Shown piece by piece: positions 46,695 through 55,461 of a stretch of 64,000 nucleotides of DNA. Source of the DNA: Salinimicrobium nanhaiense (GTDB lineage Bacteria; Bacteroidota; Bacteroidia; Flavobacteriales; Flavobacteriaceae); contig JAAVJQ010000012.1 in the NCBI GenBank assembly GCA_012038135.1, positions 1 through 64,000 of the forward strand. The letters are read 5' to 3'. Below the pieces are notes generated by a model, which searched no databases, was not told the origin of the DNA, and saw only the letters and a list, made by a program, of their open reading frames with translations. Made by a program: the position numbers and the translations under genes. Numbering within the stretch: the first letter of the stretch is position 1; each line of letters opens with the position of its first letter.

Positions 46695-48878
46695 TTAGAG
46701 ATTGATCTTTATCCCTCCATTCACCACAAATCCATCCACCGGTGCATAAATGTCCCTGAACTGAGGATCGGAAATTGAGCCGGTGTAGATGCTGTCAAAG
46801 CGGGTTTGCCGGGTGTCGGTGAAATTCTCGAAATTCAGGAAGAGTGAGAAATTCTCCCATTTCTTTTCGGTCATTAATCCGAAGATCCAGTAGTCCTGAC
46901 CTGTAAGTCCATCCTCCAGTTTTTGCCTTCCGAAGTAATAGCCCTCAAGACCTATCATCAATTTGTCATGGATCTCATAAACCAGAACATTATTCAGCCT
47001 GTGTTGGGCCACGAGCGGCATTTCGAAAGTCTCTCCATCATAGTGCCTGTTGACATCTGCAAGGGTGTAGCCGGTGAACAGCTTGAAATTCCCGTAGCTA
47101 AAGCGGAAATTGGCTTCCAACCCCTGAGTATCCAGATATCCATCGGGCTGACGATACTCATAAACAGGAGCAGCCGTATTATCAAAGGTCTGTCCCAAAA
47201 TTAGAGGATCATTTACCCGGGTATAAAAGAACAGGGTATTGACGCTAAAGTCGATCACCTCAAAAAGATCAGTACGATAGTTGATATCAAAATTCGCCCC
47301 GATCGAGTGTTCTGCTTCAGTAGCTGAAACATCTATAGGCAATACGTTCCTAAACTGGATCCTTTCAGCATCTTCAGTAAAAATAGTGGGCGTTTTATAA
47401 CCAAGTCCGCCGCCGATCCTGGTGGTAACGGCATCAGAAATATTGAACATCGCAGAAATACGCGGAAGCACAAACCAGCCGTACTCATTTTGGTAATCTG
47501 TACGCAAGCCGGTTTCAAGGCTGAATTTGTGGGACAGGCGCCAGTTGTTCTGCAAAAATGCCCCGTAGGTGATGTGGTTGTAATCTACAACCTCAACATT
47601 TTCAAGCGGTTCCTGCTCAAAACGATCGGAAACCAGGTTTACACCGGCAATCCATTCAAGATCTTCTGAGCCAAAATTGTAGGCGATCTCACTAAAAGAA
47701 GCGAGCTGATCTCCGGAAAAAGTGTAATCCGGAATTTTGATCTTCCGTTCAAAGAAACTGAAGCTATTCTTGATACTCAAAAAATTGCCATTATCGAAAT
47801 CCTGGGAGTATCCGGCGCGGGTAGTGATCCTATCCGTATTATTTCTTTCAAAATAAGGATCTGTTACCTCATCACCTTCCAAAAATGCAATATTTCCACC
47901 TGTTCTTTCCTCTATCACTGTATTTACACCCAGCTCCAGAGTAGCATCTTCGGAAGGATAAAAGAACAGCCTGGGATTCACCGTCACCCTGTTCACTTCC
48001 GGGATTGCGGTAAGGCCAATATCTGAAGGGTCGTAAGGATCGCTGTAATTATAAGACGCAAACACGGTAGTGCCGAATTTTCCGAATTTATCAGAATAGA
48101 ACCCGCTCACATCAAGACCGAGGGCCGAGGTACCATTCAGAAGGAAATTGATCTCCCGCTCCTCCCCCGGAGTTTTAGACACAAGGTTTACCAGTCCGGC
48201 AATAGCTCCCCCACCATAAAGGGTTGAAGACGCTCCTTTTACCACCTCCACCTGTTGCAGATCCAACGGCACGATCTGCAGCAGACTCAGTCCACCGGAA
48301 AATCCGGAATACAAGGGGTATCCATCCTTAAGCAGCTGTGTATACTTCCCGTCCAGCCCCTGAATACGGATACTCGAATTATAGGAAGTCGCCGAGGTTT
48401 GCTGCGTCTGAATTCCGGTGGTTTCATTAAGCAGCATCCGAATATCTCCGGGTTTCATATTTCCCTTTTCGCCTAATTCCTCACCGGAGATCACCTCAAC
48501 ACGCGTAGGAAGATCGGCAATGGTACGGCGGGAACGGGTGGCAGAGATGATCACCTCATCCATATGTTCCCCTTCGGGAGCAAGATAGATGGTACGAAGA
48601 GAGGTATCTTCCAAAGGAAAAGTAAGCTGCAACTCCTTTTTTTCAAAGCCTACATAGCTAAAAACTATAATTTGTTCTCCATTAGGAATGCCATCAATAT
48701 TGATCATTCCTTCCATATTTGCCGTAGCTCCTATAGTGGTTCCTTTTACAAAGGCATTGGCACCATAGAGCGGAGTATTGGTTTCGGCATCAAAAACCTG
48801 AGCCTCAAATTGGTTTTGAGCAGTTGAAACTGCAGTTATTAGCAACAGGGCCAAAAACGATAATAGTCTTAAGTACAT
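46695..48878 (-). CDS. TonB-dependent receptor
   Basis: 727 aa. Signal peptide (LRLLSFLALLLITAVSTAQ), then a carboxypeptidase-regulatory-like domain (about 23-100), a plug domain with a TonB-box-like region (VIISATRSRRTIADLPTRVE; SIRIQGLDGKYTQLLKDGYP; VVKGASSTLYGGGAIAGLVN), and a 22-strand barrel ending VVNGGIKINL. Ligand unknown. The neighbours (Cys-rich exported protein upstream, metal efflux protein downstream) suggest a metal or metallophore. No SusD partner, so not a typical glycan locus. Confidence 0.93.
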   Translation of the reverse strand: MYLRLLSFLALLLITAVSTAQNQFEAQVFDAETNTPLYGANAFVKGTTIGATANMEGMINIDGIPNGEQIIVFSYVGFEKKELQLTFPLEDTSLRTIYLAPEGEHMDEVIISATRSRRTIADLPTRVEVISGEELGEKGNMKPGDIRMLLNETTGIQTQQTSATSYNSSIRIQGLDGKYTQLLKDGYPLYSGFSGGLSLLQIVPLDLQQVEVVKGASSTLYGGGAIAGLVNLVSKTPGEEREINFLLNGTSALGLDVSGFYSDKFGKFGTTVFASYNYSDPYDPSDIGLTAIPEVNRVTVNPRLFFYPSEDATLELGVNTVIEERTGGNIAFLEGDEVTDPYFERNNTDRITTRAGYSQDFDNGNFLSIKNSFSFFERKIKIPDYTFSGDQLASFSEIAYNFGSEDLEWIAGVNLVSDRFEQEPLENVEVVDYNHITYGAFLQNNWRLSHKFSLETGLRTDYQNEYGWFVLPRISAMFNISDAVTTRIGGGLGYKTPTIFTEDAERIQFRNVLPIDVSATEAEHSIGANFDINYRTDLFEVIDFSVNTLFFYTRVNDPLILGQTFDNTAAPVYEYRQPDGYLDTQGLEANFRFSYGNFKLFTGYTLADVNRHYDGETFEMPLVAQHRLNNVLVYEIHDKLMIGLEGYYFGRQKLEDGLTGQDYWIFGLMTEKKWENFSLFLNFENFTDTRQTRFDSIYTGSISDPQFRDIYAPVDGFVVNGGIKINL

Positions 48879-48943
48879 TTTAATTGTTTAAAGTGAATAA
48901 AAAACCTTCCGGAGTCATATAACTTCGGAAAAATTGAAAATTA

Positions 48944-49231
48944 TTACACTTTTTTGGGAGGTTGCCAGATGTCGAAGGACAAGTCTGACTGAAATTTCAC
49001 TTCCAGCTGTTCATTAAGAGGTTTATAGATGCCGGTAAAATAAGGAAGTTCAGGAGAAAATTGATTTTGTACAAAACCTGCGCAACTGCCACAGCTAAGA
49101 AAGGGAGAGCAGAAGTCATCACTTTCGGAAGTTTCTTCAATGGAAATTTGCTCATCACATGATTCCCAGCAGCAGGGAACAGCATTAAGAAAGATTACCA
49201 GAAGGGAAAGTAAAACTGCTGCAGTTTTCAT
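48944..49231 (-). CDS. Small Cys-rich exported protein (DUF6660-like)
   Basis: 95 aa. Signal peptide (KTAAVLLSLLVIFLNAVPCC), then clustered cysteines CCWESCDEQ and FCSPFLSCGSCAGF, and a conserved C-terminal FDIWQPPKKV. Looks like the small proteins that precede TonB receptors in Bacteroidota heavy-metal loci (DUF6660 type). The six or so cysteines could bind metal. The ATG lies 6 nt after a -7 element, so the mRNA may be leaderless. Confidence 0.8.
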   Translation of the reverse strand: MKTAAVLLSLLVIFLNAVPCCWESCDEQISIEETSESDDFCSPFLSCGSCAGFVQNQFSPELPYFTGIYKPLNEQLEVKFQSDLSFDIWQPPKKV

Positions 49232-49236
49232 GGGCG

Positions 49237-49268
49237 CAAATTTACAAAAGCCGGTTCTGTTGAACCAA
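49237..49268 (-). promoter_or_regulatory. Promoter of the Cys-rich protein/TonB receptor unit
   Basis: Minus-strand TAAATTTG (49237-49244) with TTG at 49266-49268, spacing 21. The -7 element ends 5 nt before the ATG, implying a start at or within a few bases of the codon. Confidence 0.65.
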
Positions 49269-49273
49269 ATTAT

Positions 49274-49612
49274 TTAACCTATTCTCAACCCGTTCTCCAC
49301 CGGAAAGTCGGGATTAAGCAGCACAATATCATTTTTAGCTCCCACAGCACCCAGCACCAGGCATTCACTCATGAAGTTGGCGATCTGTTTCTTCGGAAAA
49401 TTTATCACGGCAATGACCTGTCTGTCCTGCAAATCATTTTTATTATAACGCCGGGTGATCTGCGCCGAAGATTTCAGAATGCCGATTTCCGGACCAAAGT
49501 CGATCCTGAGCTGATATGCCGGATTCCGTGCTTCGGGAAAATCGGAAACTTCAATAATGGTCCCCACGCGCATTTCTACTTTTTCGAAGTCTTTCCAGGA
49601 GATTTGGTTCAT
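49274..49612 (-). CDS. csaA: CsaA-like tRNA-binding / chaperone protein
   Basis: 112 aa from ATG 49612; the frame is open upstream only through a tgttgtttgttgtttg run. One tRNA-binding (EMAP/Trbp111) OB-fold: FEKVEMRVGTIIEV, ARNPAYQLRIDFG, SSAQITRRYN, QVIAVINFPKKQIANFMSE, ending VENGLRIG. B. subtilis CsaA has export-chaperone activity; here the role is inferred from family only. Confidence 0.9.
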   Translation of the reverse strand: MNQISWKDFEKVEMRVGTIIEVSDFPEARNPAYQLRIDFGPEIGILKSSAQITRRYNKNDLQDRQVIAVINFPKKQIANFMSECLVLGAVGAKNDIVLLNPDFPVENGLRIG

Positions 49613-50245
49613 TTTTTTTTGTTTGTTGTTTGTTGTTTGTTGTTTTTCAAAGGTTCTTTTCATCACCGGTGATTCCTTTGCCCCTGCCCTAAAGGGTGGG
49701 AATCACCTGTCCTGGCCTTGTCACGGATTGCAAATCCGCGCCATTGGGAAGAATTCAAGATTTAAAATTCAGGATGCAAAATTCTTTTATTGCCCTTAAG
49801 TCTAAAACTATTAGAGTTTAAGATTCTTTATTATTTTTCCACGATGTCTCTTTTTTTACTTCCCCTCCTCCGGAGGGGTGCCTGTAAGGCGGGGTGGGGA
49901 TTTAGTACTTTAAATGTACACTTTACTTTCCGGGAAACTTCTCCGTTTTGCCCCTTCCCTATCCCGAAGGATCGGGAGGAGACGAAAAAGTTTCAGGGAC
50001 AAAAATAGAATTTTAGGGTAAAAGTATATCCCCAACCCCCTGAAGGGGGCTATATTTAATTTGCTTCGCCCTCGTCACGGATTGCAAATCCGCGCCATCG
50101 GAATTGGTTCAAGATTCAAAATTTAGAATTCAAAATTCTTTACTTACTTGTTTTTAAACCCATTACTGCTCTGGGGAAATTAAATGATCTTCTGTTAATT
50201 GTAACGCAGTCTTGGCTCTTGGTTCTTGAGTCTTGGTTCTATTTC
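49613..50245. repeat. Repeat field upstream of csaA
   Basis: Holds a tgtttgttgt run (about 49619-49644), CGGATTGCAAATCCG at 49724 and 50078 with the shared flanks cgtcacgg...gcgccat, the palindromes cctcctccggaggggtg (about 49863) and cttccctatcccgaaggatcgggagg (about 49954-49979), and a cttggctcttggttcttgag stretch (about 50210). No gene. Confidence 0.75.
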
Positions 50246-50704
50246 TCACCCAAAGACTTTCTTGATCACCCATGCCGGTCCAATGAGTAAAAACTGTATG
50301 TCTTTTAAAAAAGAAGGTTTTTGACCTTCGATCTTATGTCCGTAGAATTGGCCGATCCAGGCGACTACAAATATTAAAAGGGAAATCAGCCATAGTGGGC
50401 CAAGCTGCGCCAGGTAATAATTCCCGGCAATACAGAGGGCGGCGAAGATGAGGATCTTAATTCCCATAGAAATTGAAAGGCTCATGTAGAACAACAGGAC
50501 CAGGAGCAGTGCCACTACTGCCCAATTTTCCAGAAATGGGATATACATGGGAAAAATATGCACCAAAGGCCCCGGCGGGATGCTCATCAGCAATCCTACA
50601 ATAGAAAAGAAGATCGCCGGTACGCAGATATAATGAATTAGCTGGTTGGTTTCGTTCTGGTGACTTACCGCATATTCCGAAAACCATTGATCGAGTGTTT
50701 TCAT
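50246..50704 (-). CDS. Mpo1/DUF962-family membrane protein
   Basis: 152 aa, about four membrane segments. The start MKTLDQWFSEYAVSHQNETN followed by LIHYICVPAIFFSIVG is the family signature with conserved His; later QFYGHKIEGQKPSF and a C-terminal LLIGPAWVIKK. Yeast Mpo1 is an Fe(II) dioxygenase of 2-hydroxy fatty acids; bacterial homologues are uncharacterised. Divergent from the thioredoxin-family gene. Confidence 0.87.
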   Translation of the reverse strand: MKTLDQWFSEYAVSHQNETNQLIHYICVPAIFFSIVGLLMSIPPGPLVHIFPMYIPFLENWAVVALLLVLLFYMSLSISMGIKILIFAALCIAGNYYLAQLGPLWLISLLIFVVAWIGQFYGHKIEGQKPSFLKDIQFLLIGPAWVIKKVFG

Positions 50705-50798
50705 GTATTCTTCAGGATTAGCAGCAACAAGATATGAATTTCAGGAAAAATCCGAAGGAAATTTGTATTTTAAGAGCATCATAAAAGATGCAATAAGA

Positions 50799-51365
50799 AT
50801 GGCAGAAATCGCTTCCAACAATCTTCCGCTGGGTTCAAAGATCATAGATTTTGAACTACCCGATTCGGTTACGGCAAATCTCCACTCCCTTGCCGACGTG
50901 CAGGGCGAGAAAGGCACCGTGATCATGTTTCTCTGTAATCACTGCCCTTATGTGAAGCACGTGGTAGATGAGATCGTGCGGGTAGCGAATGATTACCGGG
51001 TGTTAGGCTTCGGATTTGTAGCCATCAGCAGCAATGATGTGGAGCAGTACCCCGAAGATCACCCCGATCTTATGTGGAAATTTGCGCGGAAACATAATTT
51101 TTCCTTCCCCTACCTCTACGACCGAACTCAGGAGGTAGCGCGTAATTACAAAGCAGAATGCACCCCGGATTTTTACCTTTTTGACGGGGAAGAGAAACTT
51201 GTCTACCACGGTCAGCTGGACAGCTCCCGCCCCGGTAACGGACATTCGACCAATGGAAGAGAGCTCAGAGAAGCCCTCGATGCTGTCCTCAACAGCCGAC
51301 CTGTTCCGGGACCGCAGAGGCCGAGTGTTGGTTGTGGGATCAAGTGGAAATACAGGGGGAATTGA
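50799..51365 (+). CDS. Thioredoxin-like (redoxin) family protein
   Basis: 188 aa from ATG 50799 (MAEIASNNLPLGSKIIDFEL). A peroxiredoxin/TlpA-like fold with CNHCPYVK (a CxxC pair), GFVAISSNDVEQYPEDHPDL, and a C-terminal extension containing VGCGIKWK. No signal peptide, so probably cytoplasmic. The C-terminal part (SRPVPGPQRPSVGCGIKW) is a conserved feature of this subfamily. Function likely a thiol oxidoreductase. Confidence 0.88.
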   Translation: MAEIASNNLPLGSKIIDFELPDSVTANLHSLADVQGEKGTVIMFLCNHCPYVKHVVDEIVRVANDYRVLGFGFVAISSNDVEQYPEDHPDLMWKFARKHNFSFPYLYDRTQEVARNYKAECTPDFYLFDGEEKLVYHGQLDSSRPGNGHSTNGRELREALDAVLNSRPVPGPQRPSVGCGIKWKYRGN

Positions 51366-52376
51366 ATATTGAATATTAAAAAAATTCCAAGCACCAAATT
51401 CCAAATTCCAATTTTACTTTTCCTTTTTTTTTTTGTCTTCGCGAAAGAGCCGACAAGGTGACTGAAGCAATCCTCTCTTCAAATAGGTAGTTAGTAGCTT
51501 ACTTGCACTCGTCACGGATTACAAACCGCGCCATCGGGAGGGATTCAAGATTCATCCTCTCCCCCCGCCCTCTTTTCCAGTAGGCAGTCAGAAGTAGGCA
51601 GTAGCCAGTCTATACCTATACCCATGTGATTCTGCGAAAATCTGGTACATCAGCGGGAAACAAAATTTGCCTGGTTCTCGTCACGGATTGCAAATCCGCG
51701 CCATGGGAAGGATTCCAAATTCATCCTCTCCCCCGCCCTCTTTTCCCGTAGGTAGTCAGAAGTAGGCAGTAGCCAGTCTATACCTATACCTATACCCATG
51801 TAATTCTCCCAAAATCTGCGAGATCAGCGGGAAACAAAATTTGCCTGGTTCTCGTCACGGATTGCAAATCGCGCCATCGGCAGGATTCAAAATTCATCCT
51901 CTCCCCCCGCCCTCTTTTCCAGTAGGCAGTCAGAAGTAGCAGTAGCCAGTCTATACCTATACCCATGTGATTCTGCGAAAATCTGCGAGATCAGCGGGAA
52001 ACAAAGTTTGCCTGGTTCTCGTCACGGATTGCAAATCCGCGCCATCGGGAGGGATTCCAGATTTAAAATTCAGGATTTAAAATTCTTTTTTGCCCTTAAG
52101 TTTGATACTCTTTAAATTCAAGGTTCTTTATTATTTTTCCACGATGTCTCTTTTTTTCCTTCCCCTCCGGAGGGGTGGCCGCAGGTCGGGGTGGGGATTT
52201 GAATTCAAAATTTAGTTGTTTTATAGTCGATGGTGACAGGTGATTCCTTTGCCCCGGCCCTAAAAGGGTGGGAATCACCTTTATAAGTTAAAATAATAGA
52301 TTCTTTCGTATCGCAAAACTTCATTGAGAATTGAGCTAAGAGCTAAAAGCCAATGGCCAACAGCTTTTTCTATCTA
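51366..52376. repeat. Tandem 170-bp repeats with CGGATT palindromes
   Basis: Repeat units begin at about 51508, 51677, 51851 and 52018 (period 167-174 bp), each led by ctcgtcacgg. Each carries the palindrome CGGATTGCAAATCCG (51515 degenerate, 51684, 51858 degenerate, 52025) followed by gcgccat, then cctctccccccgccctctttt, an 'agtaggcagtagccagtc' stretch, a variable tatacc run (two or three copies), and gatcagcgggaaacaaa. The last unit runs into another G/C-rich palindrome (cctccggaggggtggcc about 52161). No gene. Confidence 0.85.
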
Positions 52377-53390
52377 CTAACTACTCAATACGTCTTTCCA
52401 GGAACTTTTTACTCTGTCCCAATCAAAAGCTTCCACTTTTTTTCTTGCTGCCAAAGTTCTCTCATGAGCACGCTGAGGATCCTGAAGGAGATTCTTGACT
52501 GCGGCTGCCATTTTTTCCGGGTCGTTGGGAGGAACGAGTAGTCCGTCTATGGCGGCAGAGATGAGGTATGGGAGTCCGCCGACATGGGTGGAAACCACAG
52601 GCACGCCTAAAGCCATAGCCTCAATTACGCTTACGGGAGTGTTGTCAATATTAGTGGTGTTGAGAAAAACATCATACTTTTTTGAAAGAGCGCTCCACTC
52701 TTCCTTTTGTAACCGGCCGGGAAAACGGACGGGCAGGCGATGCAGTTTTGCGTAACGAAAGCAGTCTTTCCATGAATCATCCTTCACCGGACCCACCATA
52801 CAGAGTTCGGCGTTGGGATAATCTGCAAGTAAAAACTCCAGGACCTTAATCGCCTGTATCGGATTATAGATCTCTGCAAAAGCTCTTACCCATAGCAGCT
52901 TTGGATGAAGCGTGATCCGCTCCTTGAAACGATAATCTTGAAGGTTTATACTGTTGGGAATATATCTGACATTCGTAAATCCTGCCTGCTGAAAAACGGT
53001 TTTCATGTACAGCGAGGGAGCCACATTAAGAAAAGCATTTCCGAACAGCTTTTTTGAAACCTTAGGTGAGCGTTCGAGACGGGCGGGAAGTTCCCCTCCA
53101 TGAAGGATGGGAATGTATTTGAGATTCAGGTTATGACACAGCCGGGCTACAGCATAAGCATACCAGAAGTTTTGGGTGCTGTAAGTGTCGATAAGGACGT
53201 ATTCCGCGGTTTTTCTGTTTCTGAAGATGGTGAACAGCATGTCCGCTAGCCGAAGCAATTTGTTCTTTTTAGCGGAAGCTGTTTTTACAGTAAAGCCTTC
53301 TTCTTTTAATAACGGGGCTAAAGTATCAACAGATGTAGGACTTCCTCCCCTAATGGCGAGCTGGTTCCCTATGTAAATGATTTTTTTCAG
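52377..53390 (-). CDS. Glycosyltransferase, family 4 (CTG start)
   Basis: About 337 aa. Codons in frame upstream of the first conventional start (TTG 53258) encode KKIIYIGNQLAIRGGSPTSV and then LAPLLKEEGFTVKTASAKKN, which aligns with the start of the paralogue at 58730. The position of that paralogue's Met is CTG (53388-53390), so the gene starts at CTG, or its ATG has been lost. GT-B features: IPILHGGELPARLE; YIPNSINLQDY; GVPVVSTHVGGLPYLIS with the E-x7-E type site. Likely adds a sugar to a surface polysaccharide. Confidence 0.83.
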   Translation of the reverse strand: MKKIIYIGNQLAIRGGSPTSVDTLAPLLKEEGFTVKTASAKKNKLLRLADMLFTIFRNRKTAEYVLIDTYSTQNFWYAYAVARLCHNLNLKYIPILHGGELPARLERSPKVSKKLFGNAFLNVAPSLYMKTVFQQAGFTNVRYIPNSINLQDYRFKERITLHPKLLWVRAFAEIYNPIQAIKVLEFLLADYPNAELCMVGPVKDDSWKDCFRYAKLHRLPVRFPGRLQKEEWSALSKKYDVFLNTTNIDNTPVSVIEAMALGVPVVSTHVGGLPYLISAAIDGLLVPPNDPEKMAAAVKNLLQDPQRAHERTLAARKKVEAFDWDRVKSSWKDVLSS

Positions 53391-53450
53391 GATGTGTCTA
53401 TGAAATTTAAGTAAAAGTAATTAAATAAGGGAGAATGTCTTCCTGATCTA

Positions 53451-54655
53451 TTTCCCGCTGATCTCGCTGATCTTCGCAGATTTTTAATCCGTGCGGTGAA
53501 ATTTTGAAATTTGGACAACCCTGTCAGCGGTTTAAAACACTGACAGCGGTTTCGGATCCAAGATTCCGGATTCAAAATTGGAATTTGGCTCCGGCGGGTA
53601 AATGCTTGGAGTCTGGTGCTTGAAAGCTTAATCCATTTCCCGCTGATCTCGCTGATCTTCGCAGATTTTTAATCCGTGCCGTGAAATTTTGAAATTTGGA
53701 CAACCCTGTCAGCGGTTTAAAACACTGACAGCGGTTTCGGATCCAAGATTCCGGATTCAAAATTGGAATTTGGCTCCGGCGGGTAAATGCTTGGAGTCTG
53801 GTGCTTGAAAGCTTAATCCATTTCCCGCTGATCTCGCTGATCTTCGCAGATTTTTAATCCGTGCCGTGAAATTTTGAAATTTGGACAACCCTGTCAGCGG
53901 TTTAAAACACTGACATCGGTTTCGGATCCAAGATTCCAGATTCAAAATTGGAATTTGGCTCCGGCGGGTAAATGCTTGGAGTTTGGTGCTTGAAAGCTTA
54001 ATCCATTTCCCGCTGATCTCGCTGATCTTGGCAGATTTTTAATCCGTGCCGGGAAATTTTAGAATCTAAATAACCCTGTCAGCGGTTTTATACCCTGACA
54101 GCGGTTGCGGATCCAAGATTCCGGATTCAAAATTGGAATTTGGCTCCGGCGGGTAAATGCTTGGAGTCTGGTGCTTGAAAGCTTAATCCATTTCCCGCTG
54201 ATCTCGCTGATCTCCGCAGATTTTAATCCATTCCGTAAAATTTTGAAATTTGGACAACCCTGTCAGCGGTTTAAAACCCTGACAGCGGTTTCGGATCTAA
54301 GATTCCGGATTCAAAATTGGAATTTGGCTCCGGCGGGTAAATGCTTGGAGTCTGGTGCTTGAAAGCTTAATCCATTTCCCGCTGATCTCGCTGATCTTCG
54401 CAGATTTTTAATCCGTGCGGTGAAATTTTGAAATTTGGACAACCCTGTCAGCGGTTTCGGATTCAAGATTCCGGATTCAAAATTGGAATTTGGCTCCGGC
54501 GGGTAAATGCTTGGAGTCTGGTGCTTGAAAGCTTAATCCATTTCCCGCTGATCTCGCTGATCTTCGCAGATTTTTAATCCGTGCCGTGAAATTTTGGAAT
54601 TTGAATAACCCTGTCAGCGGCTTAATACCCTGACAGCGGTTTTGAAATCAAGATT
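53451..54655. repeat. Seven-copy 185-bp tandem array
   Basis: Units begin with tttcccgctgatctcgctga at 53451, 53636, 53821, 54006, 54191, 54375 and 54541 (periods 185, 185, 185, 185, 184, 166). Each unit holds an AATCCGTGC half-palindrome and the hairpin pair CTGTCAGCGG / CTGACAGCGG. It also holds a cggatcc..agattccggattcaaaa part and ttggctccggcgggtaaatg. The sixth unit lacks exactly the segment between the two hairpin arms. Open frames of 62 aa repeat across it but shift frame with every unit, since 185 is not divisible by three. Confidence 0.93.
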
Positions 54656-54699
54656 CGGTTTAAGGTACAAAGTTCACTCCAAATTCATTCAAACTAACA

Positions 54700-54730
54700 T
54701 TGCCTAACTCATGTTTTGTACATATATTTG
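54700..54730 (+). promoter_or_regulatory. yefM-yoeB promoter and possible operator
   Basis: TTG at 54700-54702 and TATATTTG at 54723-54730, spacing 20. Overlapping it are two direct TTTGTAC copies (about 54715-54721 and 54727-54733), a plausible binding site for the antitoxin. The array ends about 45 bp upstream. Confidence 0.6.
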
Positions 54731-54751
54731 TACTTCATAAAGCACATTATT

Positions 54752-55006
54752 ATGCTAATAACAAGTGTTTCGGAATTTAGAAAAGATATTAAAACTTACC
54801 TGGACCGGGTTGTAAAGAACTTTGAAACCTTGATCATCAATCGTGGAAAAGATTCCGGAATTGTAGTGATGTCTCTGCAGGAGTACAATTCTTTAATGGC
54901 TACAAATCACGAATTGTCTTCCCGAAAAAATGAACAAAGGTTAGACTCTGCAATTGCCAAGCTTAAAAATGGAACGACCTTCAACAAAGATCTAATCCAA
55001 GATTAA
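54752..55006 (+). CDS. yefM: YefM/Phd-family antitoxin
   Basis: 84 aa from ATG 54752. Phd/YefM fold: MLITSVSEFRKDIKTYLDRV, then LIINRGKDSGIVVMSLQEYN, and a C-terminal toxin-binding tail (IAKLKNGTTFNKDLIQD). Neutralises YoeB and represses its own promoter in known systems. The stop (55004-55006) directly precedes the toxin ATG at 55007. Confidence 0.93.
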   Translation: MLITSVSEFRKDIKTYLDRVVKNFETLIINRGKDSGIVVMSLQEYNSLMATNHELSSRKNEQRLDSAIAKLKNGTTFNKDLIQD

Positions 55007-55264
55007 ATGAAGTATATTTTCGTCGACGAATCCTGGGAGGATTACTTGTACTGGCAAAAAACAGACAAGAAAAAGTTGAAGAAAATAAATGAACTTCTGA
55101 AAGACATTTCCCGAAACCCTTTTGATGGCACTGGAAAACCTGAACCCTTAAGACATAAATACGCAGGATTTTGGTCAAGACGAATCGATAGCGAACATAG
55201 GCTTATATATCAGTATAATGAAGGAGAAATATTAATTGCGAAATGTAGATTTCATTATGACTGA
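55007..55264 (+). CDS. yoeB: YoeB/Txe-family toxin
   Basis: 85 aa. KYIFVDESWEDYLYWQ opens, then FDGTGKPEPLRHKYAGFWSR, RRIDSEHRLIYQ and the C-terminal KCRFHYD: the full YoeB signature with catalytic Glu, Arg, His and the C-terminal Tyr region. Ribosome-dependent mRNA endonuclease. Complete length, so probably active. Confidence 0.95.
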   Translation: MKYIFVDESWEDYLYWQKTDKKKLKKINELLKDISRNPFDGTGKPEPLRHKYAGFWSRRIDSEHRLIYQYNEGEILIAKCRFHYD

Positions 55265-55461
55265 AGTTGTTGCCTTCCGTCGAAGCTTTACCTGTCGACC
55301 GAAGCCTGTGGCGAAGGTGGAGCGTAGGAGGGCCGGTTGTCGAATAAAGAACTAACAGTTAATCTATTCTCTATCCTAAAATTTGCTATAAATTACGCAG
55401 GAGCTAAAAAAATAGAACTTACCAATTTGGGAATAATATATTATCTTCGTAATTAAAACAG
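55265..55461. other. Spacer between the yefM-yoeB and higBA modules
   Basis: 197 bp with a degenerate gaagctttacctgtcgaccg stretch (about 55280) and, near its end, TTG (55422) plus TATCTTCG (about 55440-55447), a one-mismatch promoter for higBA. No gene. Confidence 0.5.

Noticed and set aside
53387..53945. Three near-identical 62-aa open frames in the tandem array
   Set aside because: The unit is 185 bp, not a multiple of three; the frames stop and shift in every unit and have no family resemblance or start signal.
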